Positions 1 through 7,578 of a stretch of 27,485 nucleotides of DNA are shown here, piece after piece. The first letter of the stretch is position 1. Every line of letters begins with the position of its first letter. Both the position numbers and the translations under genes were made by a program. The notes beneath the pieces are model-generated. The model ran no database searches and had not been told where the DNA came from. It was given only the letters and a program-made list of their open reading frames with translations. Source of the DNA: Nitrospinae bacterium CG11_big_fil_rev_8_21_14_0_20_56_8 (GTDB taxonomy: Bacteria; Nitrospinota; Nitrospinia; Nitrospinales; VA-1); NCBI GenBank assembly GCA_002796165.1, contig PCWF01000113.1, positions 17,409-44,893 on the forward strand, in the 5' to 3' direction.

Positions 1-1412
1 ATGGAGTTGACGATCGGGCGGCCGGGATAACTCTCGATGGCGTTTTTCAAGGCTTCCACCGAAAAGGAGTCGAGACACATGGCTCCCTTGAAATCGCTGG
101 TCAGGTGGTGGATGACCTGCGGAAGCACCTTTTCGGTTTCCACGATGTTGCTGTCCATGCACACGTCGATGATGTCGAGCCCGAGATCTTTCACCTGCTC
201 GGCCACCACGTCTTCGAGCTCATGAAACCGGATCCCGCCCTCACGCTCGACCGCATCGCGCACTTTTTTGCTTCCACGCACGTTGAGCCGTTCGCCGATC
301 CGGACCAGCCCCTGCGAGCTGTCCAGCGGTACGGCCTCCTGCGGGCCGGAAAGGAAAACCCGCTCGGGGAGATGCCGACGGGACGGCACGGCGCCCTTCA
401 GCCGCCGCGCCACCGCCTCGATGTGCGCCGGGGTGGTGCCGCAACAGCCCCCCACGATCGAGACGCCGTGGTCGTGGACGAACCGCTCCAGGTGATCGGC
501 CATGGGCCCGGGTTCCAGTTTGTACACGGTGCAACCGTCCTCGGAGAGAGGCTGGCCCGCATTGGGCACGATGGATACGGGATGCCGGCTGAACTGGGCC
601 AGTTTTTCGACGGTGGCCTGCATCAGCTCGGGGCCCACGTTGCAGTTGATGCCGAACACGTCGATGCCCATGCCCGCCACCGCGGTGTAGGCGGCGTGGA
701 TATCGGTATTGAAGATCTGCATTTTGGAAAAGGCGTCCACCGTCACCTGGGCGATGATGGGCAGGGTGGTCCCCGTCTCCTCGAACGCGCGCCGGGCGCC
801 GACGATGGCGGCCTTGGTTTCGAGAATGTCCTGCTGGGTCTCGAACAGCAACACGTCCACCCCGCCTTCCACGAGCCCCTTCACCTGGAGCCGGAAGTTA
901 TCCACCACCTGGGCGAAGGTGGCGCGTTTCAGGTTGGCCTCGGTGCTCGACAGCACGTAATTGGAAGGACCGATGGACCCGGCGATGAACAGGGGCCGTC
1001 CGTCATACTCGGCAGAGGCGCGGTAATCCTCGGCCGCCCGGCGCGCGATGCGCGCTCCTTCCCGGTTGAGATGCAGACAGATGGATGCGGTGTCGTTTCC
1101 GCGCAGGTCCAGCCCCGCGGGAATCGCCTGCAGGCCCGCCGGATCGATATTGCGAAAATCGAACTCGCGCAAACGCAGGGGGGACGCGCCGAAAGTGTCG
1201 GTCTCGACCATGTGCGCCCCGGCGCGAAAATATTTGTGGTGAATTTCTTTCAGGTCGTCGGGACGCGAGAAGATCAAAAGGTCGGTCAGCATCTTGAACT
1301 CGGCGCCCCCGAAGGCCCGGTCGTCCAGGCTCAGGGATTGCACCATGGTGCCCATGGCCCCATCGAGGATGAGCACCTGCTTCTGCAGTTCTTCCTTAAA
1401 ATTCCATGTCAT
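1..1412 (-). CDS. metH: Methionine synthase (cobalamin-dependent), N-terminal part, cut by window edge
   Basis: This is the first ~470 residues of MetH, which transfers a methyl group from methyltetrahydrofolate through cobalamin to homocysteine in the cytoplasm. Residues ~1-335 are the homocysteine S-methyltransferase barrel: DGAMGTM at ~17-23, INCNVGP with the first zinc cysteine at ~257, and GGCCGTTP with the other two at ~323-324. From ~365 (VRIGERLNVRGSKK) the pterin/methyltetrahydrofolate-binding domain begins, and the window ends inside it. The three zinc cysteines make a catalytically complete first domain likely. The cobalamin and reactivation domains would lie beyond base 1, so full length cannot be judged. 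The start is the ATG at 1412, read MTWNFKEELQ; the nearby ATG at 1426 is out of frame. The gene stands alone, separated from the next operon by a dispersed repeat. A standalone homocysteine methyltransferase is unlikely because the folate domain follows. Confidence 0.93.
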   Translation of the reverse strand, partial: MTWNFKEELQKQVLILDGAMGTMVQSLSLDDRAFGGAEFKMLTDLLIFSRPDDLKEIHHKYFRAGAHMVETDTFGASPLRLREFDFRNIDPAGLQAIPAGLDLRGNDTASICLHLNREGARIARRAAEDYRASAEYDGRPLFIAGSIGPSNYVLSSTEANLKRATFAQVVDNFRLQVKGLVEGGVDVLLFETQQDILETKAAIVGARRAFEETGTTLPIIAQVTVDAFSKMQIFNTDIHAAYTAVAGMGIDVFGINCNVGPELMQATVEKLAQFSRHPVSIVPNAGQPLSEDGCTVYKLEPGPMADHLERFVHDHGVSIVGGCCGTTPAHIEAVARRLKGAVPSRRHLPERVFLSGPQEAVPLDSSQGLVRIGERLNVRGSKKVRDAVEREGGIRFHELEDVVAEQVKDLGLDIIDVCMDSNIVETEKVLPQVIHHLTSDFKGAMCLDSFSVEALKNAIESYPGRPIVNS

Positions 1413-1528
1413 GGCCGTTTTTTCATTTCCTGAACAATACGGGCCCCGCCCCGGTCGGCGTGAACAACCTTGCCGGTCCGGTGAGGGACAACTGGGTTTC
1501 TGTTATGGGAACGTTTTGCGGTGGCGGG

Positions 1529-1702
1529 CCAACAGCGCATTCCTCTTGGGGTGTCATTCCGAGCCGCTTTGCGGCGAAGAAACTCGCCCGAATCCCTTGA
1601 CCCGCTTGATTTTGCAAATCAGGCCGGATCCGCCGCGGAGTTTATCCCGCGCTTGCCGAAGGACTCGGGATGACATTTCCGCAGTTTTTCAGCAGATTGC
1701 TA
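1529..1702 (-). repeat. Dispersed repeat family A, copy 1 (full length, degenerate outer end)
   Basis: Read on the minus strand, this ~174-base segment aligns almost end to end with the copy at 9612-9768. Shared blocks include GCTGAAAAACT near one end, GTCATCC, GAGTCCTTCGGCA, GGATAAACTCCGCG, GGATCC and GGAATGACACC. Its inner half also matches 7488-7564, including a TTCTTCGCCGC...GCGGCT hairpin that copy 2 lacks. The end near 1700 abuts the stop codon of the histidine kinase gene exactly; the end near 1529 is degenerate. There is no coding capacity, so mobility, if any, would have to be provided in trans. Confidence 0.75.
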
Positions 1703-3637
1703 GGCCTTCGTCGCCTGCAGGATCGGCAGGACAAGGGTAAAAACCGCGCCCTGGCCGGACCGGGTGTTCACGAGGATATCTCCACCATGCTGTTTAATAA
1801 TACCATAACTGATGGACAACCCCAGCCCCGTCCCTTTCACCGCCCCCTTGGTGGTGAAAAACGGCTCGAACAGGTGGTCCATGTGTTCGGGATGAATTCC
1901 CGGTCCCGTATCATCGATATGAATCTGAACATTGGAACCCGCCACCTCGGTGCGAATCTGGATCTGGCCTCCCCGGTCCCCCATGGCTTCCTCCGCATTG
2001 TGGATCAGGTTCAGGATCACCTGCTTGATCTGGTCGGGTACGGCGCAAACTTCCGGCATATTCTCCCCGTAACACCGGCGCAGTTCGATCCCTCGATCGA
2101 TCAATCGTTTGCGGCTCAGAAGGACCATATCGTCGATCACCTCGTGAATATTGAGCGGACGGATCTGCTCCGAGGAAGGACGGTAAAATCCCTGCAGTTT
2201 CTGGATGAGGTCCGCCATGCGGTGGGTTTCCTTGACCGCGAGTTGCAGGAGCCCTTTCAGTTCCTCGTCCAGGTTCGCTTCATCCCCGATCTGCTCCAGA
2301 ACGTTGCGAATCCCATAGATGGGGTTATTGAACTCGTGCGCCACCGAGCCGACCAGTTTGCCCAGGGCGGAAAGTTTTTCCGAATGCCGCAATTGCTCGT
2401 GCGCCAGCTGAAGCTCGGTGGTGCGTTTTTCCACCAGATCTTCCAGGCGGTTGCGGTAATTGTTCAATTCGTCCTCGGTGCGCTTGCGCTCGCCGATGTC
2501 ATGGGCGACAAAAATGTATTCCCGCACCTGTTGCCCCTCATCGCGAACGACGGCGCCGGATACCAGAACGGGAATGTTGCATCCGTCCCGGGTCGAAAAA
2601 TATTCCTCAAAGGGTTTAACCGCATCGCCCCCCCCCAGCCGTTGCACGAGAGACCGGCGGAACAGGTCCTGGCGGGCAAAGACCCGGTCCACGCTCTCCC
2701 CCAGGAGGCCGGATTCTTCATAACCCAACAGGTCCAGCGCGGACCGGTTCGCCAGCTTGATCCTGCCTTCGGAATCGGTAACGATCAGGGAACTCATCAT
2801 GGAGGAGACAATGGTATCCAGATAGGTCTTGGACACGGTGGTCCCCCGCAGATCCTGCGCCATTTTTTGGAACGCACGCGCCAGTTCACCCAACTCGTCC
2901 TGTTTCAGGAGCGGGACGCTCACGTCATAGCGCCCGCGCCCAATGGCATGGGCCGCCCGGGCCAGCCGTTCGATGGGCTGGCTGAACCCGCGCGCGATCA
3001 CCAGGGTGATCCCGGCGGCAAAAAGCGCGAGTAGCGTCACCATGAAACCGAACATGACGAGGTGGCGGTGAAAATTCTCCTTTGCCCGGCGGGCTAATTC
3101 GGCCTGGCCCGCTTCGATCGTTGCCCGGATCGGTTTCAGGGAATATTCAACCAGTATGCCCCCCAGAAGATCGTCGCCCAGCTTGATGGGAACCGCGATA
3201 AAAAATCCCTCCCCCATCGCCTGCATCACCATCATCCCCGTATTCAAAACGTTCCGGCTCAATGGATCGTCCATCCACAGGTCCACCTGCTCATTGGCGC
3301 CGGTTCCGTCGTGGACGATCCTTCCCTGGGCGTCAAATACGAACAGGGAAACCACGTCGGCATGTTGCCGCGCCGATTTCATTTTGTTTCCGAGGGTCTG
3401 GAGATCGAGGTAATAGAGGGGATCGGCAAAGTCCTGGGCGAGAAACAGGGCAAACACGCGGGCCCGTTTTTCCAACTGGCCCATCAACTGGGTCCCCAGC
3501 GCCTGGGAGCTGGAGCGGACCAACTCCTCCAGCGTGTCGCGGGTTTGAAAGTAAACGGTTCCCCCGGCGATTCCCCCCAGCGCCAGAACCAGGGAAAATA
3601 TGATCCACGCGTATTTGTATCGAAGGCTGACCTTCAT
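1700..3637 (-). CDS. Membrane sensor histidine kinase (HAMP-PAS-HisKA-HATPase) coupled to PhnD-like protein
   Basis: A 645-residue inner-membrane sensor kinase. Membrane helices lie at ~10-29 and ~194-215 and flank a ~165-residue periplasmic sensor domain. HAMP follows (~216-268), then a PAS domain (~275-385), a coiled coil (~386-420), HisKA with phospho-acceptor H434 in VAHEFNNP, and a complete ATPase domain: N box LNLIHNAEEAM, DTGPGI at 576-581, LFEPFFTTK and GTGLGL at 602-607. The start at 3637 is chosen because its ATG overlaps the TGA of the upstream binding-protein gene (ATGA), indicating translational coupling; a longer frame from 3679 would run well into that gene. No response regulator is adjacent. 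The kinase probably reads the ligand state of the binding protein encoded just upstream. That is inference from coupling and from known periplasmic-binding-protein/kinase pairs. The gene ends exactly where a dispersed repeat begins. Confidence 0.92.
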   Translation of the reverse strand: MKVSLRYKYAWIIFSLVLALGGIAGGTVYFQTRDTLEELVRSSSQALGTQLMGQLEKRARVFALFLAQDFADPLYYLDLQTLGNKMKSARQHADVVSLFVFDAQGRIVHDGTGANEQVDLWMDDPLSRNVLNTGMMVMQAMGEGFFIAVPIKLGDDLLGGILVEYSLKPIRATIEAGQAELARRAKENFHRHLVMFGFMVTLLALFAAGITLVIARGFSQPIERLARAAHAIGRGRYDVSVPLLKQDELGELARAFQKMAQDLRGTTVSKTYLDTIVSSMMSSLIVTDSEGRIKLANRSALDLLGYEESGLLGESVDRVFARQDLFRRSLVQRLGGGDAVKPFEEYFSTRDGCNIPVLVSGAVVRDEGQQVREYIFVAHDIGERKRTEDELNNYRNRLEDLVEKRTTELQLAHEQLRHSEKLSALGKLVGSVAHEFNNPIYGIRNVLEQIGDEANLDEELKGLLQLAVKETHRMADLIQKLQGFYRPSSEQIRPLNIHEVIDDMVLLSRKRLIDRGIELRRCYGENMPEVCAVPDQIKQVILNLIHNAEEAMGDRGGQIQIRTEVAGSNVQIHIDDTGPGIHPEHMDHLFEPFFTTKGAVKGTGLGLSISYGIIKQHGGDILVNTRSGQGAVFTLVLPILQATKA

Positions 3638-4635
3638 TCGGCCGGAACGGCCACCTCCATCCTCACCCGCTGATACCATTCTCTGAGATTATCCAATTCT
3701 TTTGCCATATTCTTATCCACCCGGTCAAATTTCAATGTCCGACTGTAATCCTCCAGCATAGACGCGGCCTGGGGATCTTCATGGAGGTGCAGGAGAATCT
3801 GTTTGAGCCGGTCCCGGATACGGGGATCCAGGTCCTTGCGCGTGATTTCCAGGGCTCGGGGAATAAGGGGGCTCTGGTAAATGATTTTGAAATTGTCCCG
3901 GAAGGAAGTGGGCGTGGTTTGCTCCGAATTCCAGTCCAGATCGCTGAATGCCCCCGCGTCGGCCAGGCCCCGGTGGACCCAGGTGGAAACGGTGACTTCA
4001 TCCCCATGCGTGAAAAGATAGCCTACCTGGTCTGGCGGGGGACGATCCCCCCGGCTCTTCAGACGAACCAGGCCGATCTCCTTTTGTTTCAGAATCGCCA
4101 CGGGAAACAGGAAGGACGTGGTCGATCCCAGATCATTGAAAGCCAGCACCCGGCCCCGCAGATCGTCCAGGGAGTGAATTCCGGAATCTTTTTTCGTGAA
4201 AAATACCGTCCGATACCGGGCCACGCCTTTTTTCCAGCGAAGCAGGAGGACATCTCCTCCCGCCGCTTCCTGGTAATACAAGGCTGAAAAGGGGGTCTCC
4301 GAAACCCAGTCGACCTTGCCTTCCTTCAGGTAACGCACCAGTTCGGCATTGTCGCGGGCCAGCAGAACCCCGCCCCGGCGGATACCGAGATCCCGCATGC
4401 GTGAGGCGGCATATTCGGCAAGGGGAACCATGCCGGGATAATGTTTCGTGGGACCCTGGCTGACCCGGCCCAGAACCAGGATCTCGCTTCTCTTTAAGGT
4501 ACCCTCCTGTCCCGGCTTCAACCCTTTCAGCAGAATCTCCCCGGGCGTAGGCCGCGTCTCCTCCCCGGCCCACGCGCCCCGGGTCAACAGGCACAGAAAA
4601 ACAAGGGCCGCCATCCCGAACCTGGCCGAAGTCAC
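3634..4635 (-). CDS. PhnD-like periplasmic substrate-binding protein (phosphate/phosphite/phosphonate-binding family)
   Basis: A ~333-residue secreted protein of the PhnD type. A signal peptide (core AALVFLCLL, cleavage near AWA-GEE) precedes the two-lobed fold. Recognisable segments are YPGMVPLAEYAASRMRDLGI, the ligand-lobe DWVSETPFSALYYQ, SLDDLRGRVLAFNDLGSTTS and the second-lobe VHRGLADAGAFSDLDW. The GTG at 4635 is preferred: GGAGAG lies about 8 bases upstream, and this start leaves a 16-base gap after the porin. An ATG at 4686 would have no visible ribosome site, would overlap the porin and would add a poorly placed N-terminus. No ABC permease or ATPase is adjacent, so it is less likely a transporter subunit than a sensory binding protein for the kinase whose start overlaps its stop. 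The ligand is unknown; the porin neighbour suggests a phosphorus oxyanion or another anion. Confidence 0.82.
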   Translation of the reverse strand: MTSARFGMAALVFLCLLTRGAWAGEETRPTPGEILLKGLKPGQEGTLKRSEILVLGRVSQGPTKHYPGMVPLAEYAASRMRDLGIRRGGVLLARDNAELVRYLKEGKVDWVSETPFSALYYQEAAGGDVLLLRWKKGVARYRTVFFTKKDSGIHSLDDLRGRVLAFNDLGSTTSFLFPVAILKQKEIGLVRLKSRGDRPPPDQVGYLFTHGDEVTVSTWVHRGLADAGAFSDLDWNSEQTTPTSFRDNFKIIYQSPLIPRALEITRKDLDPRIRDRLKQILLHLHEDPQAASMLEDYSRTLKFDRVDKNMAKELDNLREWYQRVRMEVAVPAE

Positions 4636-4651
4636 CTTCGGCTCTCTCCGA

Positions 4652-5917
4652 TCAAAAGAACGCCTGAAGGCGCATCTGGTAAACATTGGAATCGTTGTCT
4701 CCGCGAACCGGGTCGGTCATCACGTGAATGTAATTTGCAAAGAGGCGAATTCTGGGATTGAAATACCAGTTGAACGCGGCGGTGATATTCTCCTCATGGC
4801 CTCCGCGCACCGGGTCGTCGTTGAGGTCGAGAAAACTGAACCGGGCTACAAGTTCCAGCGCCCCCGGTCCCCCGGGGCCAAAATCGCGGCGCGGTTCCAC
4901 GTTGCCGAAGATCCCCCTCCGGGCGCTGTAGGGCCGGATTTCCCCGGTCAGGAACCAGGAGACGAAGGCATAGCCCCCGTCGAAGGTCGCGTCCGTCAGG
5001 CCGGGACCCTTGCGATCCACATCGGTGCGCATGTATTCCCCCTGCAGGGAAAGCGGTCCGAACACCGCCGCCGCCTCCAGGCCCAGCACGTTAAAACTAT
5101 CCGTTTTGCCCAACGTCCCTGTCGAGACGAGGTTGGTGGCGGTCACGTGCGATTCGGGACGGCTTTGAAAGATCACCGACTGGCTCTGGTCCTCGGGCAC
5201 CCGGTGAGTCCCGGCGATGCCGAAATGCACCACGCGGTCCACTTCCGCCACCGGCGCGAAGGTTGCCCGCCCGGTGACCGCATATCCCTCGCCGTCGGCG
5301 CGGGCCGCTCCCGCTCCCTCGCCAAACACGCCTGCCGCAAAGGAACTGTTCGCTCCGTGAAAATTCACCGCCGCCCCGATGTTTCTGCCGGGGGCAAACG
5401 CGTTGGGAAGCGCCCGCTCCATGAAGGTGATGTACCGGGAACTCGTCAACTCTTCCAGGCTGAACGGCTCCTTGAACTGCCCCACCTGGATGAGGGTGGA
5501 GCGGATCCCAGTATACCCGATCCAGGCGTCTTTGACGGAGGTCTTGTCCCCCGCGAAATCGTAGCTGGTTTCCACCCTCCAACGTTCGTACAGAATCGCG
5601 GCCAATTCGATGCGTGCGCGCCGGATCTCGGTGCCGTCGCCCAGGTCGCGGTTGTCGTCATATACCGCGCCGTCCACCTGGAGCCGCCCGCCCACCTTCA
5701 ACTTGAAATCGCCCTCCTCATCACCGAACCGGAATTTACTGCGGTAACGGTTGCGGGCCTTCTCCTCCTGTTTGTTTTTGATTTTTTCATATTGCTCGGG
5801 AGTCAGCGTCTTGTTATCGCGAAGGATTTCGAGAAGATCGTCATCCGTCCCCCCCAGCACCGGAGAGCAGAGCAACATCATCAACACCCATCCTGCCGAC
5901 CCCTGCAATATCCGCAT
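4652..5917 (-). CDS. Phosphate-selective porin O/P (OprP/OprO-like)
   Basis: A 421-residue outer-membrane beta-barrel protein. A signal peptide (core VLMMLLCSPVLG) is followed by a short charged coiled segment, LTPEQYEKIKNKQEEKARNR, typical of the N-terminus in this family. The barrel starts at FKLKVGGRLQVDGAVYDD. Family hallmarks are EIRRARIELAAILYERW, VKDAWIGYTG and GQFKEPFSLEELTSSRYITFMERAL. The chain ends in ...YQMRLQAFF with a terminal Phe, the outer-membrane insertion signal. GGAGG lies about 11 bases before the ATG. It is the first gene of a three-gene operon with the binding protein and the histidine kinase, so it is probably the outer-membrane entry for whatever that pair senses. Family membership is clear; phosphate selectivity is not shown by the sequence. 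Confidence 0.88.
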   Translation of the reverse strand: MRILQGSAGWVLMMLLCSPVLGGTDDDLLEILRDNKTLTPEQYEKIKNKQEEKARNRYRSKFRFGDEEGDFKLKVGGRLQVDGAVYDDNRDLGDGTEIRRARIELAAILYERWRVETSYDFAGDKTSVKDAWIGYTGIRSTLIQVGQFKEPFSLEELTSSRYITFMERALPNAFAPGRNIGAAVNFHGANSSFAAGVFGEGAGAARADGEGYAVTGRATFAPVAEVDRVVHFGIAGTHRVPEDQSQSVIFQSRPESHVTATNLVSTGTLGKTDSFNVLGLEAAAVFGPLSLQGEYMRTDVDRKGPGLTDATFDGGYAFVSWFLTGEIRPYSARRGIFGNVEPRRDFGPGGPGALELVARFSFLDLNDDPVRGGHEENITAAFNWYFNPRIRLFANYIHVMTDPVRGDNDSNVYQMRLQAFF

Positions 5918-6015
5918 CGTCTTCTTTCCCTCCGTTCATTGTGATAGACGCCCCAAAACCCTCCCGGACCCCTTCACCGTCTTGCAGAAAACCGGGCCCG
6001 CCCAGGGTTTCACCG

Positions 6016-6030
6016 GATATATTTTATATC
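6016..6030. promoter_or_regulatory. AT-rich palindrome upstream of the porin operon (possible operator/promoter)
   Basis: GATATA-TTT-TATATC is a perfect 6-base inverted repeat in an otherwise GC-rich stretch, about 100 bases upstream of the porin start. A bound regulator or the -10 region of the porin promoter would explain it. It does not resemble a Pho box. Function is inferred from position only. Confidence 0.3.
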
Positions 6031-6165
6031 ATGAAACACAACGAATCCGGTGAGACCCCGTTTTGCCGGGGACTGGCTTTCTCCCCTATTTTTATCCGCT
6101 GTATGGAAGTTTTCGATATACTGCCCTGTAAAGGAGAGCTTTGCATAAGTCGGAGAAAGGCGCCG

Positions 6166-6275
6166 AAAGTGTCGTGCTGAGCCCGTTTTAGTCTGTCCTG
6201 AGCGAAGCCGAAGGAAAGCACAACCGGAGATCGCCCTTCGACAAGCTCAGGGCCACATATTTGAGTTACGCAACG
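6166..6275 (-). repeat. Dispersed repeat family B, copy 1
   Basis: Read on the minus strand, the end at 6275 begins CGTTGCGTAACTCAAATATG and runs through CCCTGAGCTTGTC. This matches the block at 9970-10005 at all but one of about 36 positions. The far side has ACGGGCTCAG, also present in the second copy. Internally it carries short CTGAG/CTTCG arms that can fold into hairpins. It has no coding capacity. Confidence 0.65.
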
Positions 6276-6311
6276 GTCTCCTTGTAAAAAAGAAAGGATC
6301 CGGAAACCCTC

Positions 6312-7481
6312 ATGATGGACCTGTTGCGCAACCCTTTTCCCCGCTCCTTCCGTTTGTGGGAAGCCACCCTGCTTCTGCTTCTGGCGATGACCGTCGGGGT
6401 ACTTCCCATCGGGGCGGAAACAGGGGAATCGACCTCCATCGTGGAGGGTCTTGAGCTTCGCCACGCGCCCGATATCCAGATCCAACTGTTCGCCCGCGTT
6501 CCCGGCGCCCGGCACATGGCCTTCGACGACCAGGGGATCCTGTTCGTGAGCCAGACGCGCCAGGGCCAGGTGTCGGCCCTGCCCGACGCCGGCGAAGACG
6601 GCCGCGCCGACCGGCTCGCCCCCATCCTTGAGGGAGCCGACCATCCCCACGGGCTGGCCTTTGCCCAACTGGAATCCGGATACTACCTCTACATCGCCGA
6701 AGAGCGGCGGGTGATCCGCATGAAACGGGTGGCCCGGCCCCTCACTTACGATCCGCCGGAAATTCTCATCGACGACATCCCCGGCGGGGGGCATTTCACG
6801 CGGACGATCAAGATCAAGGACGGCAAACTCTACCTCTCCGTGGGGTCTTCGTGCAACGTGTGCATCGAAAAGGACCCGATGCGCGCCGCGATCTCGCGGT
6901 TCAACCTCGACGGCACGGGCAAGGAAATTTTCGCCCGGGGTCTGCGCAACTCGGTGGGCATCGAGTTTTCCCCCTACACCGGCGAGTTGTGGGGGGTGAA
7001 CAACGGACGCGACTGGCAGGGAGACGACCATCCCCGCGAGGAACTCAACATCATCCGCGAGGGCCGCCACTACGGCTGGCCCTTCTGCAACGAGGACCGC
7101 GTGCCCGATCCCGATTTCGGCGACCGGCACGACTGCTCCCGCACCGTTCCCCCGGCTTACAGCTTCACCGCGCACATGGCCCCGCTCGGCCTGGCGTTCT
7201 ACACGAACGGGAAGCTTCCGGCGCGTTACGATCACAGCCTGTTCATCGCGTTTCATGGCTCCTGGAACCGGTCCGCTCCGGCCGGATACAAGGTGGTCCG
7301 GGTGGCGCTCAACGCCAAGGGGGAGATCCTCTCCGATGAGGATTTCATCACCGGTTGGCTGAAGGCGGATGGCAAACCCTGGGGCCGCCCCGTCGATCTG
7401 GAGCGGAGTCCCGCGGGCGATCTGTATCTCTCCGACGATTTTTCGGGCGCGGTTTACCGCATCCGGGGGAAACAGAAATAG
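6312..7481 (+). CDS. Secreted PQQ-type sugar/sorbosone dehydrogenase (beta-propeller)
   Basis: A 389-residue protein with an N-terminal hydrophobic export segment (~15-34) and a six-bladed propeller like soluble aldose/sorbosone dehydrogenases, which oxidise sugars or aldehydes with PQQ in the periplasm. Motifs in order: HPHGLAF (~111-117), GGGHFTRTI (~158-166, the active-site histidine region), LSVGSSCNVC (~175-184), RGLRNSVGIEF (~209-219), NGRDWQGDDHPREELN (~231-246) and YGWPFC (~254-259). The C-terminus closes with AGDLYLSDDFSGAVYRI, a standard propeller velcro strand. No cytochrome or PQQ biosynthesis gene is adjacent, so cofactor and substrate are inferred from the family. The ATG at 6315 is an equally possible start. 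It converges with the SUMF1-fold gene, with a repeat fragment between them. Confidence 0.85.
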   Translation: MMDLLRNPFPRSFRLWEATLLLLLAMTVGVLPIGAETGESTSIVEGLELRHAPDIQIQLFARVPGARHMAFDDQGILFVSQTRQGQVSALPDAGEDGRADRLAPILEGADHPHGLAFAQLESGYYLYIAEERRVIRMKRVARPLTYDPPEILIDDIPGGGHFTRTIKIKDGKLYLSVGSSCNVCIEKDPMRAAISRFNLDGTGKEIFARGLRNSVGIEFSPYTGELWGVNNGRDWQGDDHPREELNIIREGRHYGWPFCNEDRVPDPDFGDRHDCSRTVPPAYSFTAHMAPLGLAFYTNGKLPARYDHSLFIAFHGSWNRSAPAGYKVVRVALNAKGEILSDEDFITGWLKADGKPWGRPVDLERSPAGDLYLSDDFSGAVYRIRGKQK

Positions 7482-7487
7482 CAGATT

Positions 7488-7564
7488 AAGGGTTTCGGGC
7501 AAGATTCTTCGCCGCATTGCGGCTCAGAATGACACCCGAAAGAGTTTTTCGACAATCTGTCAGG
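7488..7564 (+). repeat. Dispersed repeat family A, copy 3 (right-end fragment)
   Basis: Begins 6 bases after the sugar dehydrogenase stop. AAGGGTTTCGGGC, TTCTTCGCCGC...GCGGCT, GAATGACACCCGAAAGAG and a terminal TTTTTC...CTGTCAGG match the right halves of copies 1 and 2. The left half (GTCATCC...GGATAAACTCC) is missing, so this is a truncated copy between two convergent genes. Confidence 0.7.
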
Positions 7565-7578
7565 ATTTCCGGGCGCCG

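Larger units (their letters stand above)
5918..6311. other. Intergenic region between divergent porin operon and sugar dehydrogenase
   Basis: About 394 bases without a credible gene. It contains an AT-rich palindrome at 6016-6030 that may belong to the porin promoter, and a family B dispersed repeat at ~6166-6275. A long minus-strand reading frame through this region runs antisense through the sugar dehydrogenase gene and has no independent support. Confidence 0.6.

Noticed and set aside
105..1433. Long plus-strand reading frame of 442 codons
   Set aside because: It is antisense to metH, whose minus-strand protein has all expected motifs; the plus-strand translation resembles no protein and has skewed His/Gly composition.
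1670..3034. Plus-strand frame of 454 codons opposite the histidine kinase
   Set aside because: It is a shadow of a high-GC gene; the minus-strand product is a complete kinase.
4448..5944. Plus-strand frame of 498 codons opposite the porin
   Set aside because: No motif or ribosome site; the porin on the minus strand has signal peptide, family motifs and terminal Phe.
6024..7517. Minus-strand frame of 497 codons opposite the sugar dehydrogenase
   Set aside because: It runs through repeat B and is antisense to a well-supported beta-propeller enzyme.
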